Of a stretch of DNA of 42,486 nucleotides, positions 1-6,208 are shown piece by piece. Positions within the stretch are counted from its first letter, which is position 1, and every line of letters starts with the position of its first letter. Where the stretch lies: assembly GCA_937974245.1 (NCBI GenBank), contig CALJKV010000070.1:1-42486 (forward strand), read 5' to 3'. The position numbers and the translations under genes are program-made. The notes under the pieces were generated by a model. The model saw only the letters and a program-made list of their open reading frames with translations. It did no database searches and had not been told where the DNA came from. Origin of the DNA: an uncultured Chloroflexota bacterium (GTDB lineage: Bacteria; Chloroflexota; Anaerolineae; Aggregatilineales; Phototrophicaceae).

Positions 1-3
1 TGC

Positions 4-780
4 TCATGCCCCCATTTTAACCTGATGTTGGTCGACTTTCGACCTCTGGCTTAGACTTCCCACCGCAAGTTTGGTGAAATCCGGACTCAGCACAAGGGAG
101 TCACTATGAAAAGGGACAGGGTATTGCTGTATCAAATCGCCAGCCGCAGTACTCCATACAAAGATTTCTTTTTCTTCGCCTCCAACCAACCCATATATTC
201 TCTGGTTCGTACTATGATCCCAAGCGATGGAACTTAACGAGTAAATAGTTCCTGTAGGCAATAGCGATAGTGTTATTACAATATTCCCTGTACCTGCATC
301 GCGTATAGAAATGGTTGTACCATCGGTCGTAGCTACTCGTGAACTGTCCGAATCCCATAGAATAAAGGGGGGAGATACCGACTGTTCAAACGATACCAAC
401 AATTGTTTAGAGGCCACACCGTAAATTTGAAAGGTTGTTGCATTGCCAACGCCAATATCGCCAGCAATACGTGTTCCGTCTGGACTCCAAGAAATGAACC
501 CAACGTTACCTTCAGTCGAGATAACATCGATATTGCCAGTTACTATGTTGTACAAATAGAACCCTGGTTGGTTATTCACGCGACCGCCTATTGCCAGTGT
601 TAATCCATCAGGGCTGAAAGCTAAAGCCTGTACACCTTCAATATCCATCAACTGAATACCAGACTGTGCATTCACAATAGAGAAGACTGTAAAGCTTAGA
701 AGAATACCCATGATGGCGATATACAATCTCCATGCGAGTGCCCATCTCATCACTTGATTAGTTTTAACACTATTGAACAT
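4..780 (-). CDS. Secreted WD40/TolB-like beta-propeller protein, short
   Basis: The 258-residue product starts with a long signal peptide: a basic stretch, then a hydrophobic core at about residues 18-38 ending in NAQ. Behind it are propeller-blade motifs such as FSPDGLTLAIGG and SWSPDGTRIAG, and a late SPDFTKLAVG. These are the repeating units of WD40/PD40 (TolB-like) propellers, which usually bind proteins or ligands outside the membrane. A complete propeller needs about 300 residues or more. This one stops soon after the fourth or fifth blade with a polar tail (RSKVDQHQVKMGA), so it may be truncated or frameshifted near position 60. An AGGGG ribosome-binding site precedes the ATG. Base composition is AT-richer than the neighbouring regulator genes. 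No specific function can be assigned. Confidence 0.7.
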   Translation of the reverse strand: MFNSVKTNQVMRWALAWRLYIAIMGILLSFTVFSIVNAQSGIQLMDIEGVQALAFSPDGLTLAIGGRVNNQPGFYLYNIVTGNIDVISTEGNVGFISWSPDGTRIAGDIGVGNATTFQIYGVASKQLLVSFEQSVSPPFILWDSDSSRVATTDGTTISIRDAGTGNIVITLSLLPTGTIYSLSSIAWDHSTNQRIYGLVGGEEKEIFVWSTAAGDLIQQYPVPFHSDSLVLSPDFTKLAVGSLSQRSKVDQHQVKMGA

Positions 781-851
781 GCGATTATTCCCCTCATTGC
801 CAGTTTGAGTTGACGTAGAGTGACTTGTACTGCGGTGGTGTTACTGGTATA

Positions 852-1490
852 TCACCGCTCACCATACGCAAAGCCCTTACTGACGGCCATGCTGATGAGG
901 TGTTCGTTGGTGTTGGCGCCAAAGCGTTTGCGCAGCTTCTGCCGCACCCAGTAGATGCGCCGCAGCGGCACATCCATCTGCTCGGCAATCTGGCTGATGT
1001 GCAGCCCGCGCGCCAGCAGCCGCAGCACCGCCCGCGCTTCCGAGTCAAGCTGCCAGTTCCGCAGTGGCGACTGCATTGCCACCAGGTACTCGGCATTGGC
1101 GGTCGGCGAGAGATATGGGCGGTTGTTCAGCACCGTCCCCAGCGCGGGCGGCAGGCAGTCGCCCAGGTCATCGCCGAGGAACAGATACCCCAGCACGCCA
1201 CAGGCGAACAGGTCACGCACCAGCAGCCCGTCCACCTGTCCACCCAGCACCACCAACCGGGACTGCGGCGCGGCGTTCTTCAGCCGCTCCACCAGCGCCA
1301 GCACGTCGATCAGCGGGTCAAGCCGTTCATTGAACACGATCACCTGCGGCTGCGCCTCCCGTGCCACTTCCAGCAGCTCGCCGCCACTGCGAGCGGTATA
1401 GATCGCATCCCAGTTGTCAGCGTTGTTCAGGATGGTCTGAACGCCGATCAGCACCACGTCAGCCTCATCGCCCAGCAGGATTCGAATCAA
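852..1490 (-). CDS. LuxR/NarL-type response regulator with degenerate receiver
   Basis: This is a 212-residue protein with a receiver-like domain (about residues 1-120) and a C-terminal LuxR-type helix-turn-helix (about 145-205; LDSEARAVLRLLARG then SQIAEQMDVPLRRIYW). In the receiver fold the acidic pair D8/E9 is present. The phospho-acceptor position in IVFNER is asparagine (N54) instead of aspartate, and the usual Lys near the end of the receiver is not evident. It is therefore likely a pseudo-receiver that binds DNA without classical phosphorylation. The start is TTG at 1490, chosen because GGAAAG lies just upstream and no earlier start fits. It lies 55 bases downstream of a paralogous regulator on the same strand, so the two may be co-transcribed. 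No partner kinase is adjacent. Confidence 0.8.
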   Translation of the reverse strand: MIRILLGDEADVVLIGVQTILNNADNWDAIYTARSGGELLEVAREAQPQVIVFNERLDPLIDVLALVERLKNAAPQSRLVVLGGQVDGLLVRDLFACGVLGYLFLGDDLGDCLPPALGTVLNNRPYLSPTANAEYLVAMQSPLRNWQLDSEARAVLRLLARGLHISQIAEQMDVPLRRIYWVRQKLRKRFGANTNEHLISMAVSKGFAYGER

Positions 1491-1545
1491 GTGTCTTTCC
1501 TTGTCTGATTGCAGGAGTCACCCTCCGTTTGTTTTCCGCCAGACT

Positions 1546-2184
1546 TCACTCATCCAGCAAACCGCGTTTACGAGCTGTGTCCACGATCTGTTCATTCGTC
1601 CGCACACTCAGGAGCACTCGCAGCCGGCCATAGATTCGGTAAATACTCCGCACAGACAGATCCAATTGCAGCGCGATTTCCTGTGGGTTATAGCCGTCTA
1701 CCATCAGTTGCAGAACCGCCAGATCACTCTGGTTGAGCCGATTCGAGTCCGTCCCAGTCCAATTAGAGCAAAACAACGTCATTGCCCTCGGTGAAAGGTA
1801 GGTGTTGCCGTCCCAAACGGCCTTGATCCCTTGAACCAGGATATCTTCCACCCGATCGTGTTTGTAGATGAAACCCCGCGCGCCGTAGTCAAAGACCCGC
1901 CGCACATAACGTGGATTAAGCCGGTTGGCAAGAATAATGATGTTTAATCCGGGATGGCTGGTCTGCAGCCGCTCCATGAGCTGATCCAGTTCCGGGGCGC
2001 TGGGGAGAGTGTCATCCAGCAGCAGTATGTGGACGCGATTGGTTTGCAGATAGGCTTCGGTACTGGCAAGATCGGCAAACGCTCCCACGACCTGGATGGG
2101 ATAATCCGACTTCGTAAGTAACGTTTGAACACCGTGACGGCTCAAGTCCTGTTTGTCCACAACCACGATCCGAATCGGCTGCAT
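1546..2184 (-). CDS. NarL/LuxR-family two-component response regulator
   Basis: The 212-residue product has a canonical receiver domain (residues 3-120) with the phospho-acceptor D57 in ILLLDDTLP and the conserved Lys in FIYKHD. A LuxR-type DNA-binding helix-turn-helix follows (about 150-205; LAVLQLMVDGYNPQEIALQL). An upstream ATG at 2244 would add 20 non-conserved residues. The start at 2184 (MQPIRIVVVD) is preferred because the receiver begins there and GAAAGG lies about nine bases upstream. It is the upstream member of a tandem pair with the degenerate regulator at 852-1490. The sensor kinase and targets are unknown. An XRE gene is divergent across a 224-base gap that contains a perfect palindrome. 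Confidence 0.88.
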   Translation of the reverse strand: MQPIRIVVVDKQDLSRHGVQTLLTKSDYPIQVVGAFADLASTEAYLQTNRVHILLLDDTLPSAPELDQLMERLQTSHPGLNIIILANRLNPRYVRRVFDYGARGFIYKHDRVEDILVQGIKAVWDGNTYLSPRAMTLFCSNWTGTDSNRLNQSDLAVLQLMVDGYNPQEIALQLDLSVRSIYRIYGRLRVLLSVRTNEQIVDTARKRGLLDE

Positions 2185-2286
2185 TGTCTGACACCTTTCC
2201 CGGTTGATAGTTCTAGTGTTGATGATAGCTGTCAGCCACCGCAAGCCGGTTGGCTGACTTTACCACGCCGTCTGGCAGTAATCGGC

Positions 2287-2306
2287 CATGATTGCGCGTA
2301 ATCATG
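2287..2306. promoter_or_regulatory. Palindromic operator candidate between divergent regulators
   Basis: CATGATT and AATCATG form perfect 7-base arms around a 6-base GCGCGT centre. The site lies in the intergenic region between the minus-strand response regulator and the plus-strand XRE gene. Its size and symmetry suit a helix-turn-helix dimer. Binding by the XRE proteins is an inference. Confidence 0.4.
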
Positions 2307-2366
2307 ATATAATCAGCCAGAACGATGATGTGTTTTGTAGCACAAGCGAAACAGATTATAGATAAG

Positions 2367-2397
2367 TTGACGGAAAACGCAACGAATTTGGTAAAGT
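2367..2397 (+). promoter_or_regulatory. Putative promoter of the XRE gene pair
   Basis: A TTGACG -35 box (2367-2372) is followed after 19 bases by an extended -10 element, TGGTAAAGT (-10 hexamer 2392-2397). Transcription would start about five bases before the ATG at 2409. No ribosome-binding site lies before that ATG, which fits a nearly leaderless message. Confidence 0.4.
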
Positions 2398-2408
2398 AAA
2401 ATACTAAG

Positions 2409-2861
2409 ATGACCCCTGACTTTCTGCCTATTGCCGAGCAAATCAATATCCTCTTTCAGACTGTCTTGCATCCAGAAGGTCGTCCCTACACCCTGGAAGA
2501 AGTCAGCCAGCGGAGTGGCGTAAGTGTTGCCACCTTGAGTCAACTGCGGACCGGGCGTATTACCAATCCGCAGTTGAGTACGCTGCGTGCTCTGTGTCAC
2601 TTCTTTCAGATACCTCTCCGCTATTTTGAGACCCGCACGGCAGAAGCTTGTTATGCTATTCTTGCTGAGGATAGAAATGGTGGAAAACCAATCGAACTGA
2701 GTGAAATCGCCTTTCGGGCAATTCAGTTGTCACCAGAAGCGCAGCGAGATGTGCTGAAAGTGATCCAGTGGGTTCAGGCTGCCGAGCGTCTGCGCCAGAG
2801 TGGCGTTGACATACCACCTCTACGTGGATTGGATGGTGATAGGGGGCCAGCAGATGAATAG
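2409..2861 (+). CDS. XRE-family (ImmR-like) helix-turn-helix regulator, first of pair
   Basis: This 150-residue protein has an N-terminal Cro/C1-type helix-turn-helix at about residues 26-75 (YTLEEVSQRSGVSVATLSQL then LSTLRALCHFFQIPLRYF). A C-terminal helical segment follows (LSPEAQRDVLKVIQWVQ), of the kind common in XRE regulators that associate with ImmA-type peptidases. It probably represses a promoter and acts as a dimer. Its stop overlaps the start of a second, related XRE gene, so the two are translationally coupled. It converges on an ImmA/IrrE peptidase operon. This pairing resembles the ImmR-ImmA switch of integrative elements, where the peptidase cleaves the repressor. That relationship is inferred from context, not shown. 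Confidence 0.85.
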   Translation: MTPDFLPIAEQINILFQTVLHPEGRPYTLEEVSQRSGVSVATLSQLRTGRITNPQLSTLRALCHFFQIPLRYFETRTAEACYAILAEDRNGGKPIELSEIAFRAIQLSPEAQRDVLKVIQWVQAAERLRQSGVDIPPLRGLDGDRGPADE

Positions 2862-3267
2862 CAGTGTTTCTTCCGACGAGTCGCCAGCGATCATCACGAC
2901 CCAGCAGCTTCAACTGCTGCTGAGAAGTATTCCAGCCCACCGTGACCAACCCTGTAGTCTGGCTGAAATCGCACGGTCAACAGGTTTGTCAGTTCAAGCA
3001 CTGGCAAAACTGGCTAACGGCCAGACCTGCGATCCACGCCTGGATACACTGCGACGGTTATGTCGATTTTACGGTATATCGCTAGATTATTTTGCTGGTG
3101 ACACGATAGCGGAGTGTCAATTGTACTTAAGACAGCAGCGGATAGCGACTGCGCCAGCGCTCATTCAGGAAATCATGCGGCAGGCCAAGGATATGTCAGC
3201 ACACAACCAGGACAATCTCCGGATTATTCTGCGTTGGTTGGAGGCCGCCCAACCCACCCCCACCTAA
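2854..3267 (+). CDS. XRE-family helix-turn-helix regulator, second of pair
   Basis: The 137-residue product has a helix-turn-helix at about residues 30-80 (CSLAEIARSTGLSVQALAKL, then LDTLRRLCRFYGISLDYFAG). Its C-terminal helix (NLRIILRWLEAAQ) mirrors that of the upstream XRE protein, so the two are paralogues from a local duplication. The start at 2854 is chosen over an in-frame ATG at 2800 because AGGGGG lies seven bases upstream and the start overlaps the preceding stop by eight bases, a typical coupled arrangement. The 3' end overlaps the stop of the opposing PAP2-like gene by four bases. The two proteins may form a heterodimer or bind different operators. No DNA target is known. Confidence 0.85.
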   Translation: MNSSVSSDESPAIITTQQLQLLLRSIPAHRDQPCSLAEIARSTGLSVQALAKLANGQTCDPRLDTLRRLCRFYGISLDYFAGDTIAECQLYLRQQRIATAPALIQEIMRQAKDMSAHNQDNLRIILRWLEAAQPTPT

Positions 3268-3872
3268 ATCTGGTTGCCTAACAAGAGGGGAAACACCAGA
3301 AGCACCGGCAAAGCGCCAACCAGCAGCCCCAGGACGACCTGGGTCGGGGTATGATTTTTGGTGATCACGCGTGACCAGACTGTAACCAGCACCATTGCGA
3401 TAACCAGGATTTGAGCCAACGGTGTCGAGAGTTCTCCCAGCAGCCACAAACCGCTAGCACACCCGGCGACCACTGCTGCATGCGTGGAGATTTTGGTGAT
3501 ATAACGATTAATCAACCACTGGATGGGTACCCAGACAGCTAAAGCCAGCAGGCAGGCGACTAACACGCGCGGCGCATTGAAGCTCACCAGGATTAACAAA
3601 CATAGAAGGCTGCTGAGCCAGCCTGTGAAATACAGCGGATTACGGGTGTTCCGCTGGTAAACAAACCGCTGCTTTTGACGAAAATGGGTTTCAAGGGTGA
3701 GGCCCGGAATCAGCAGTAGGCTCAAAATCAAGGTTGACCAGAGGACAATTTCCCCACCTGACAGATCCTTCATGATCACAATCAAGGTTGGCAGACCCAG
3801 CAAATAGGGGTGAAAGATGCGCCCTACCCAGTAAGCCACTAAATGACGATTATCAGGAACCACATCCATCAC
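3264..3872 (-). CDS. PAP2-like polytopic membrane protein (degenerate phosphatase motifs)
   Basis: This 202-residue protein has about six hydrophobic segments. Parts of the PAP2 phosphatase signature are visible: ISTH with H131 at the place of the PSGH motif, and SR (167-168) followed by H174 as in SRx5H. The last acidic residue of SRx5HxxxD is a glutamine (Q178), and the Lys-Arg-Pro motif is weak. It is thus a lipid-phosphatase-like protein that may bind a lipid phosphate with reduced or no catalysis. The start overlaps the DUF6545-like stop by four bases (ATGA), so it is the last gene of the ImmA operon and is translationally coupled. Membrane location is clear. The family assignment is moderate. 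Confidence 0.65.
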   Translation of the reverse strand: MMDVVPDNRHLVAYWVGRIFHPYLLGLPTLIVIMKDLSGGEIVLWSTLILSLLLIPGLTLETHFRQKQRFVYQRNTRNPLYFTGWLSSLLCLLILVSFNAPRVLVACLLALAVWVPIQWLINRYITKISTHAAVVAGCASGLWLLGELSTPLAQILVIAMVLVTVWSRVITKNHTPTQVVLGLLVGALPVLLVFPLLLGNQI

Positions 3873-4834
3873 ACTATCTCCGATAAAGTCTTAACCAGGT
3901 CCGCGTATGACCGGGAGGACTGCACGACTGCCTGGATCTGGTGATACAAGACTTCACCATCAGGGTGAGTGCGAATTAAAGGATAATGATCCAAGATGAA
4001 AATCAGCGAACGGTAAATCGTGAGGTCCAGCTGGTTGGGCTGCAGGTCGCGCAGGGAACGATCCGGTCGCCAGGGTTGAGCTGCGCCGCAGACTTGAAGG
4101 CGCACCTCAAGCCGTTTGAGCCGCTCCCAGCGATATAATCGAACAGGATATTGCAGCGGCATCAGCCAACGATGTGGAACGAGAATCACCAGGAAGCTCA
4201 CGGCACCCAGGTAAACTACCGGGACAAAAGCTGTACTCAGGGATTCGGCCTGGGGAAGGCGCAGCCCATTCAGAACAGCGACAGTTATGTTAACCCCGCC
4301 AATCCCAATGTAACACAGGCAGCACACCATTGAAGCCAGATGTTTGACTTTCATCGAACTCACCTGTTCCAGCCTCCACAAGCGGAAACTACTCGGCAAA
4401 AAAGCTGACACAAGGTAGATCACCATGATGGCGTCCCGTAAAGCCAGGGTCAGATAACGAAAATCTGGGCTGGGATGGTGTTGGCTGAAAATTAGATAGT
4501 AGAGGGTTCCTCCAAGCAATGCACCCGGGCCGAGATAGGACAGATACCGATAGTGGTGCGAGCCAGCATCAATGTCGCGGATCGTCAGGTAGTACAGATG
4601 GAACATACTCAGCATCGCCATTGATTTTATGTACAAGGTCACAGGCCGATCAGCAAAGATCGCGTCAATTTCGGTCTCTATTGTTTCCCCCATCAAAGAA
4701 ACAGTCACCAGAGCGAGAAATACCTGAATCCAGATGTAAGCTGGGCGGCGGTTCGTGAACCGGCGGTTGACAATGGCTCGCCTCAGCATCCAGGCAAAGA
4801 TAGCCCAGAGAACAATCACAATAAAGCTGTGCAA
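3869..4834 (-). CDS. Polytopic membrane protein resembling DUF6545/MAB_1171c family
   Basis: The 321-residue product has about seven membrane segments in residues 1-225. A cytoplasmic tail follows, including the helix LDLTIYRSLIFILDHYPLI and a final QAVVQSSRSYADLVKTLSEI segment. This layout, and its position beside XRE and ImmA genes, resembles the DUF6545 (MAB_1171c) putative transporters known mostly from actinobacteria. No transport motif is visible and the substrate is unknown. It starts 11 bases after the ImmA stop and ends overlapping the PAP2-like gene, so it is the middle gene of a tight operon. It could be a membrane sensor or effector controlled by the peptidase and XRE proteins. 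The family call rests on topology, tail and context, and needs a profile search. Confidence 0.55.
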   Translation of the reverse strand: MHSFIVIVLWAIFAWMLRRAIVNRRFTNRRPAYIWIQVFLALVTVSLMGETIETEIDAIFADRPVTLYIKSMAMLSMFHLYYLTIRDIDAGSHHYRYLSYLGPGALLGGTLYYLIFSQHHPSPDFRYLTLALRDAIMVIYLVSAFLPSSFRLWRLEQVSSMKVKHLASMVCCLCYIGIGGVNITVAVLNGLRLPQAESLSTAFVPVVYLGAVSFLVILVPHRWLMPLQYPVRLYRWERLKRLEVRLQVCGAAQPWRPDRSLRDLQPNQLDLTIYRSLIFILDHYPLIRTHPDGEVLYHQIQAVVQSSRSYADLVKTLSEIV

Positions 4835-4845
4835 AATGCCTCCGT

Positions 4846-5358
4846 CTAATCCACAAAGCCCATGCCGGCGGTAAAACGACTAAAACCAGCTACCGAAGAC
4901 GGGTCACCAGTCAGCTCGGCTAACCGGCGTGCCCGCATAATCCGTTCTTGAATCAGGAAGACAAACAACTCTGATTCCTGTTCCTGTTCGTCGTCGCTAC
5001 TCGCGGCTTGAATCTGTCGCAACCGCCCCGATGAGGAATCACTTTGTAGTTGAGCCAGAAATTCAGGCGGGAGAATCTGGTCAAGCGGCTGGCAGCGATG
5101 CCCTAAGATGATGTGAGCCAGTTCGTGCAGGATGATGTGGGTTTGATGCAGTGAATGGGTGTTCTGATCATAAAAGATGTAGTCTACTTTTGTCGCAGGA
5201 ATCCACAGTCCGGTTAACCCGGGCTGGAAGGGAAAAGGTATTCGGGTAATTCCTCGCTGCCGCTGGTCCTCAATCCGGCGTACCAGACTCTCCAGATCAA
5301 ACTGCTGGAAATTGTAACCCAGGTTCTCAATTGCTTGCTGCACTCGTTTCCAATGCAT
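4846..5358 (-). CDS. ImmA/IrrE-family zinc metallopeptidase
   Basis: This 170-residue protein has the zinc-peptidase motif HELAH at residues 78-82 within QTHIILHELAHIILGH, and a preceding strand IFYDQNTHSL typical of ImmA/IrrE (COG2856) proteins. Such enzymes cleave cognate XRE repressors, for example ImmA on ImmR in ICEBs1, or IrrE on DdrO. AGGAG lies eight bases before the ATG at 5358. The gene leads an operon with the DUF6545-like and PAP2-like membrane genes and faces two XRE genes, its probable substrates. The length is normal for a stand-alone ImmA. The catalytic glutamate E79 is present, so the enzyme is probably active. Confidence 0.87.
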   Translation of the reverse strand: MHWKRVQQAIENLGYNFQQFDLESLVRRIEDQRQRGITRIPFPFQPGLTGLWIPATKVDYIFYDQNTHSLHQTHIILHELAHIILGHRCQPLDQILPPEFLAQLQSDSSSGRLRQIQAASSDDEQEQESELFVFLIQERIMRARRLAELTGDPSSVAGFSRFTAGMGFVD

Positions 5359-5503
5359 TGATCTACTCCTGATTGGTATTTAATCGTCCCAGGCTGAAAC
5401 CAGACTGTCTTTTTGTGGCCGTACATTGGACATCAAATTCAGTTGGGAAGATTAATGGTAAGTAATCTACAAACAGGCTGTCCGGTTTCTCCTGTCAATC
5501 TGG

Positions 5504-5608
5504 CAGGGTTTACACGTGACCCTGGCAAAAAGTGACCATTAGGTCTGATCAAATCCGGTTAGTCTAGAATCACTAGCGTAAGTGAGCGTCTGTCCGAGGT
5601 AAGTGAGC
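5504..5608. promoter_or_regulatory. Inverted repeat and 10-bp direct repeats before the recombinase genes
   Basis: CAGGGT (5504-5509) and ACCCTG (5519-5524) form an inverted repeat around a centre containing the palindrome CACGTG. Further on, GTAAGTGAGC occurs at 5578-5587 and again at 5599-5608, 21 bases apart, so the copies lie on the same face of the helix. The second copy includes the likely start codon of the gene at 5603. These may be regulator or recombinase binding sites. The 5359-5602 gap contains no other gene. Confidence 0.35.
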
Positions 5609-5971
5609 ATGATTACCACCCTACAGTTGTCGGAATACAATGCGCCTGTTTTAGCACAAACCCTGGTGAGCCTGCCCTGGGAAGACTGTCCTATCAGCCT
5701 GGCGCTGAATGATGTGCTCGGGCGTGGTTTGAAGACCGCTACCATCTGTTGGAGACGGTTGGTTTACATCTCCGGTGATTTCCGAAAATGGCGCTCAATC
5801 GAAGACCTGGATATCCCCTGCGGCACCGCCATTGACCGGGATGAAGCGGGACGGCGGGTAACTGAGCAATTGCTGCGGCTTTCGCCCCGTTTTCGCGAAC
5901 TGCGCGTGCCGTACGGCAAGGACAATTACCCCGTTCCACCTCAATGGTGGCGATGTGTATGTGTGGGTTGA
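5603..5971 (+). CDS. Hypothetical protein upstream of serine recombinase
   Basis: This is a 122-residue ORF of unknown function starting at GTG 5603 (a second possible start is ATG 5609), with GAGG a few bases upstream. It is mixed polar-hydrophobic, with two WR/WW-containing segments (TICWRRLVYISGDFRKW and PVPPQWWRC) and no signal peptide or recognisable domain. It ends 13 bases before a 58-residue ORF and lies on the same strand as the recombinase, so the three probably form one unit of the mobile element. It could be a recombination directionality factor or an unrelated cargo protein. No motif supports either. The reading frame is open and the ribosome-binding site reasonable, so it is probably real. 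Confidence 0.5.
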   Translation: MSMITTLQLSEYNAPVLAQTLVSLPWEDCPISLALNDVLGRGLKTATICWRRLVYISGDFRKWRSIEDLDIPCGTAIDRDEAGRRVTEQLLRLSPRFRELRVPYGKDNYPVPPQWWRCVCVG

Positions 5972-5983
5972 GGGGGCGCTCCC

Positions 5984-6160
5984 GTGAAAACATCCGAAGA
6001 GAAACTCGTGGATCAGGATGAGAAAAACTCACCGACGGACGACACACCCTTGGACATGATGAAACGTGTGTTTGCTGTTGCGGAACTGATTGTGTGTTCA
6101 GATACCTATCAGACGCCACAACAACAGCAACCGGAACAACACCTGAAAACACGAAACTAA
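5984..6160 (+). CDS. Small 58-residue hypothetical protein
   Basis: This short ORF starts at GTG 5984 with AGGGGG about nine bases upstream, and ends at TAA 6158-6160, 48 bases before the recombinase. The product has an acidic, charged N-terminal half (KTSEEKLVDQDEKN), a central helix (DMMKRVFAVAELIV) and a Gln-rich tail (PQQQQPEQH). It has no known domain. Its position directly before a large serine recombinase is where small accessory or directionality proteins are sometimes found, but nothing in the sequence proves such a role. Its size, strong ribosome-binding site and close spacing to both neighbours are the arguments that it is a gene. Confidence 0.5.
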   Translation: MKTSEEKLVDQDEKNSPTDDTPLDMMKRVFAVAELIVCSDTYQTPQQQQPEQHLKTRN

Positions 6161-6208
6161 AGAAGTATTGTATCGTGTAGAACAACAGGCTGACACCAGG
6201 AAGAATGT

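Noticed and set aside
825..1508. Long plus-strand ORF of 227 residues opposite the response regulator
   Set aside because: It is antisense to a complete LuxR-type regulator, is rich in Gln/His/Arg from reversed GC-rich codons, and has no domain.
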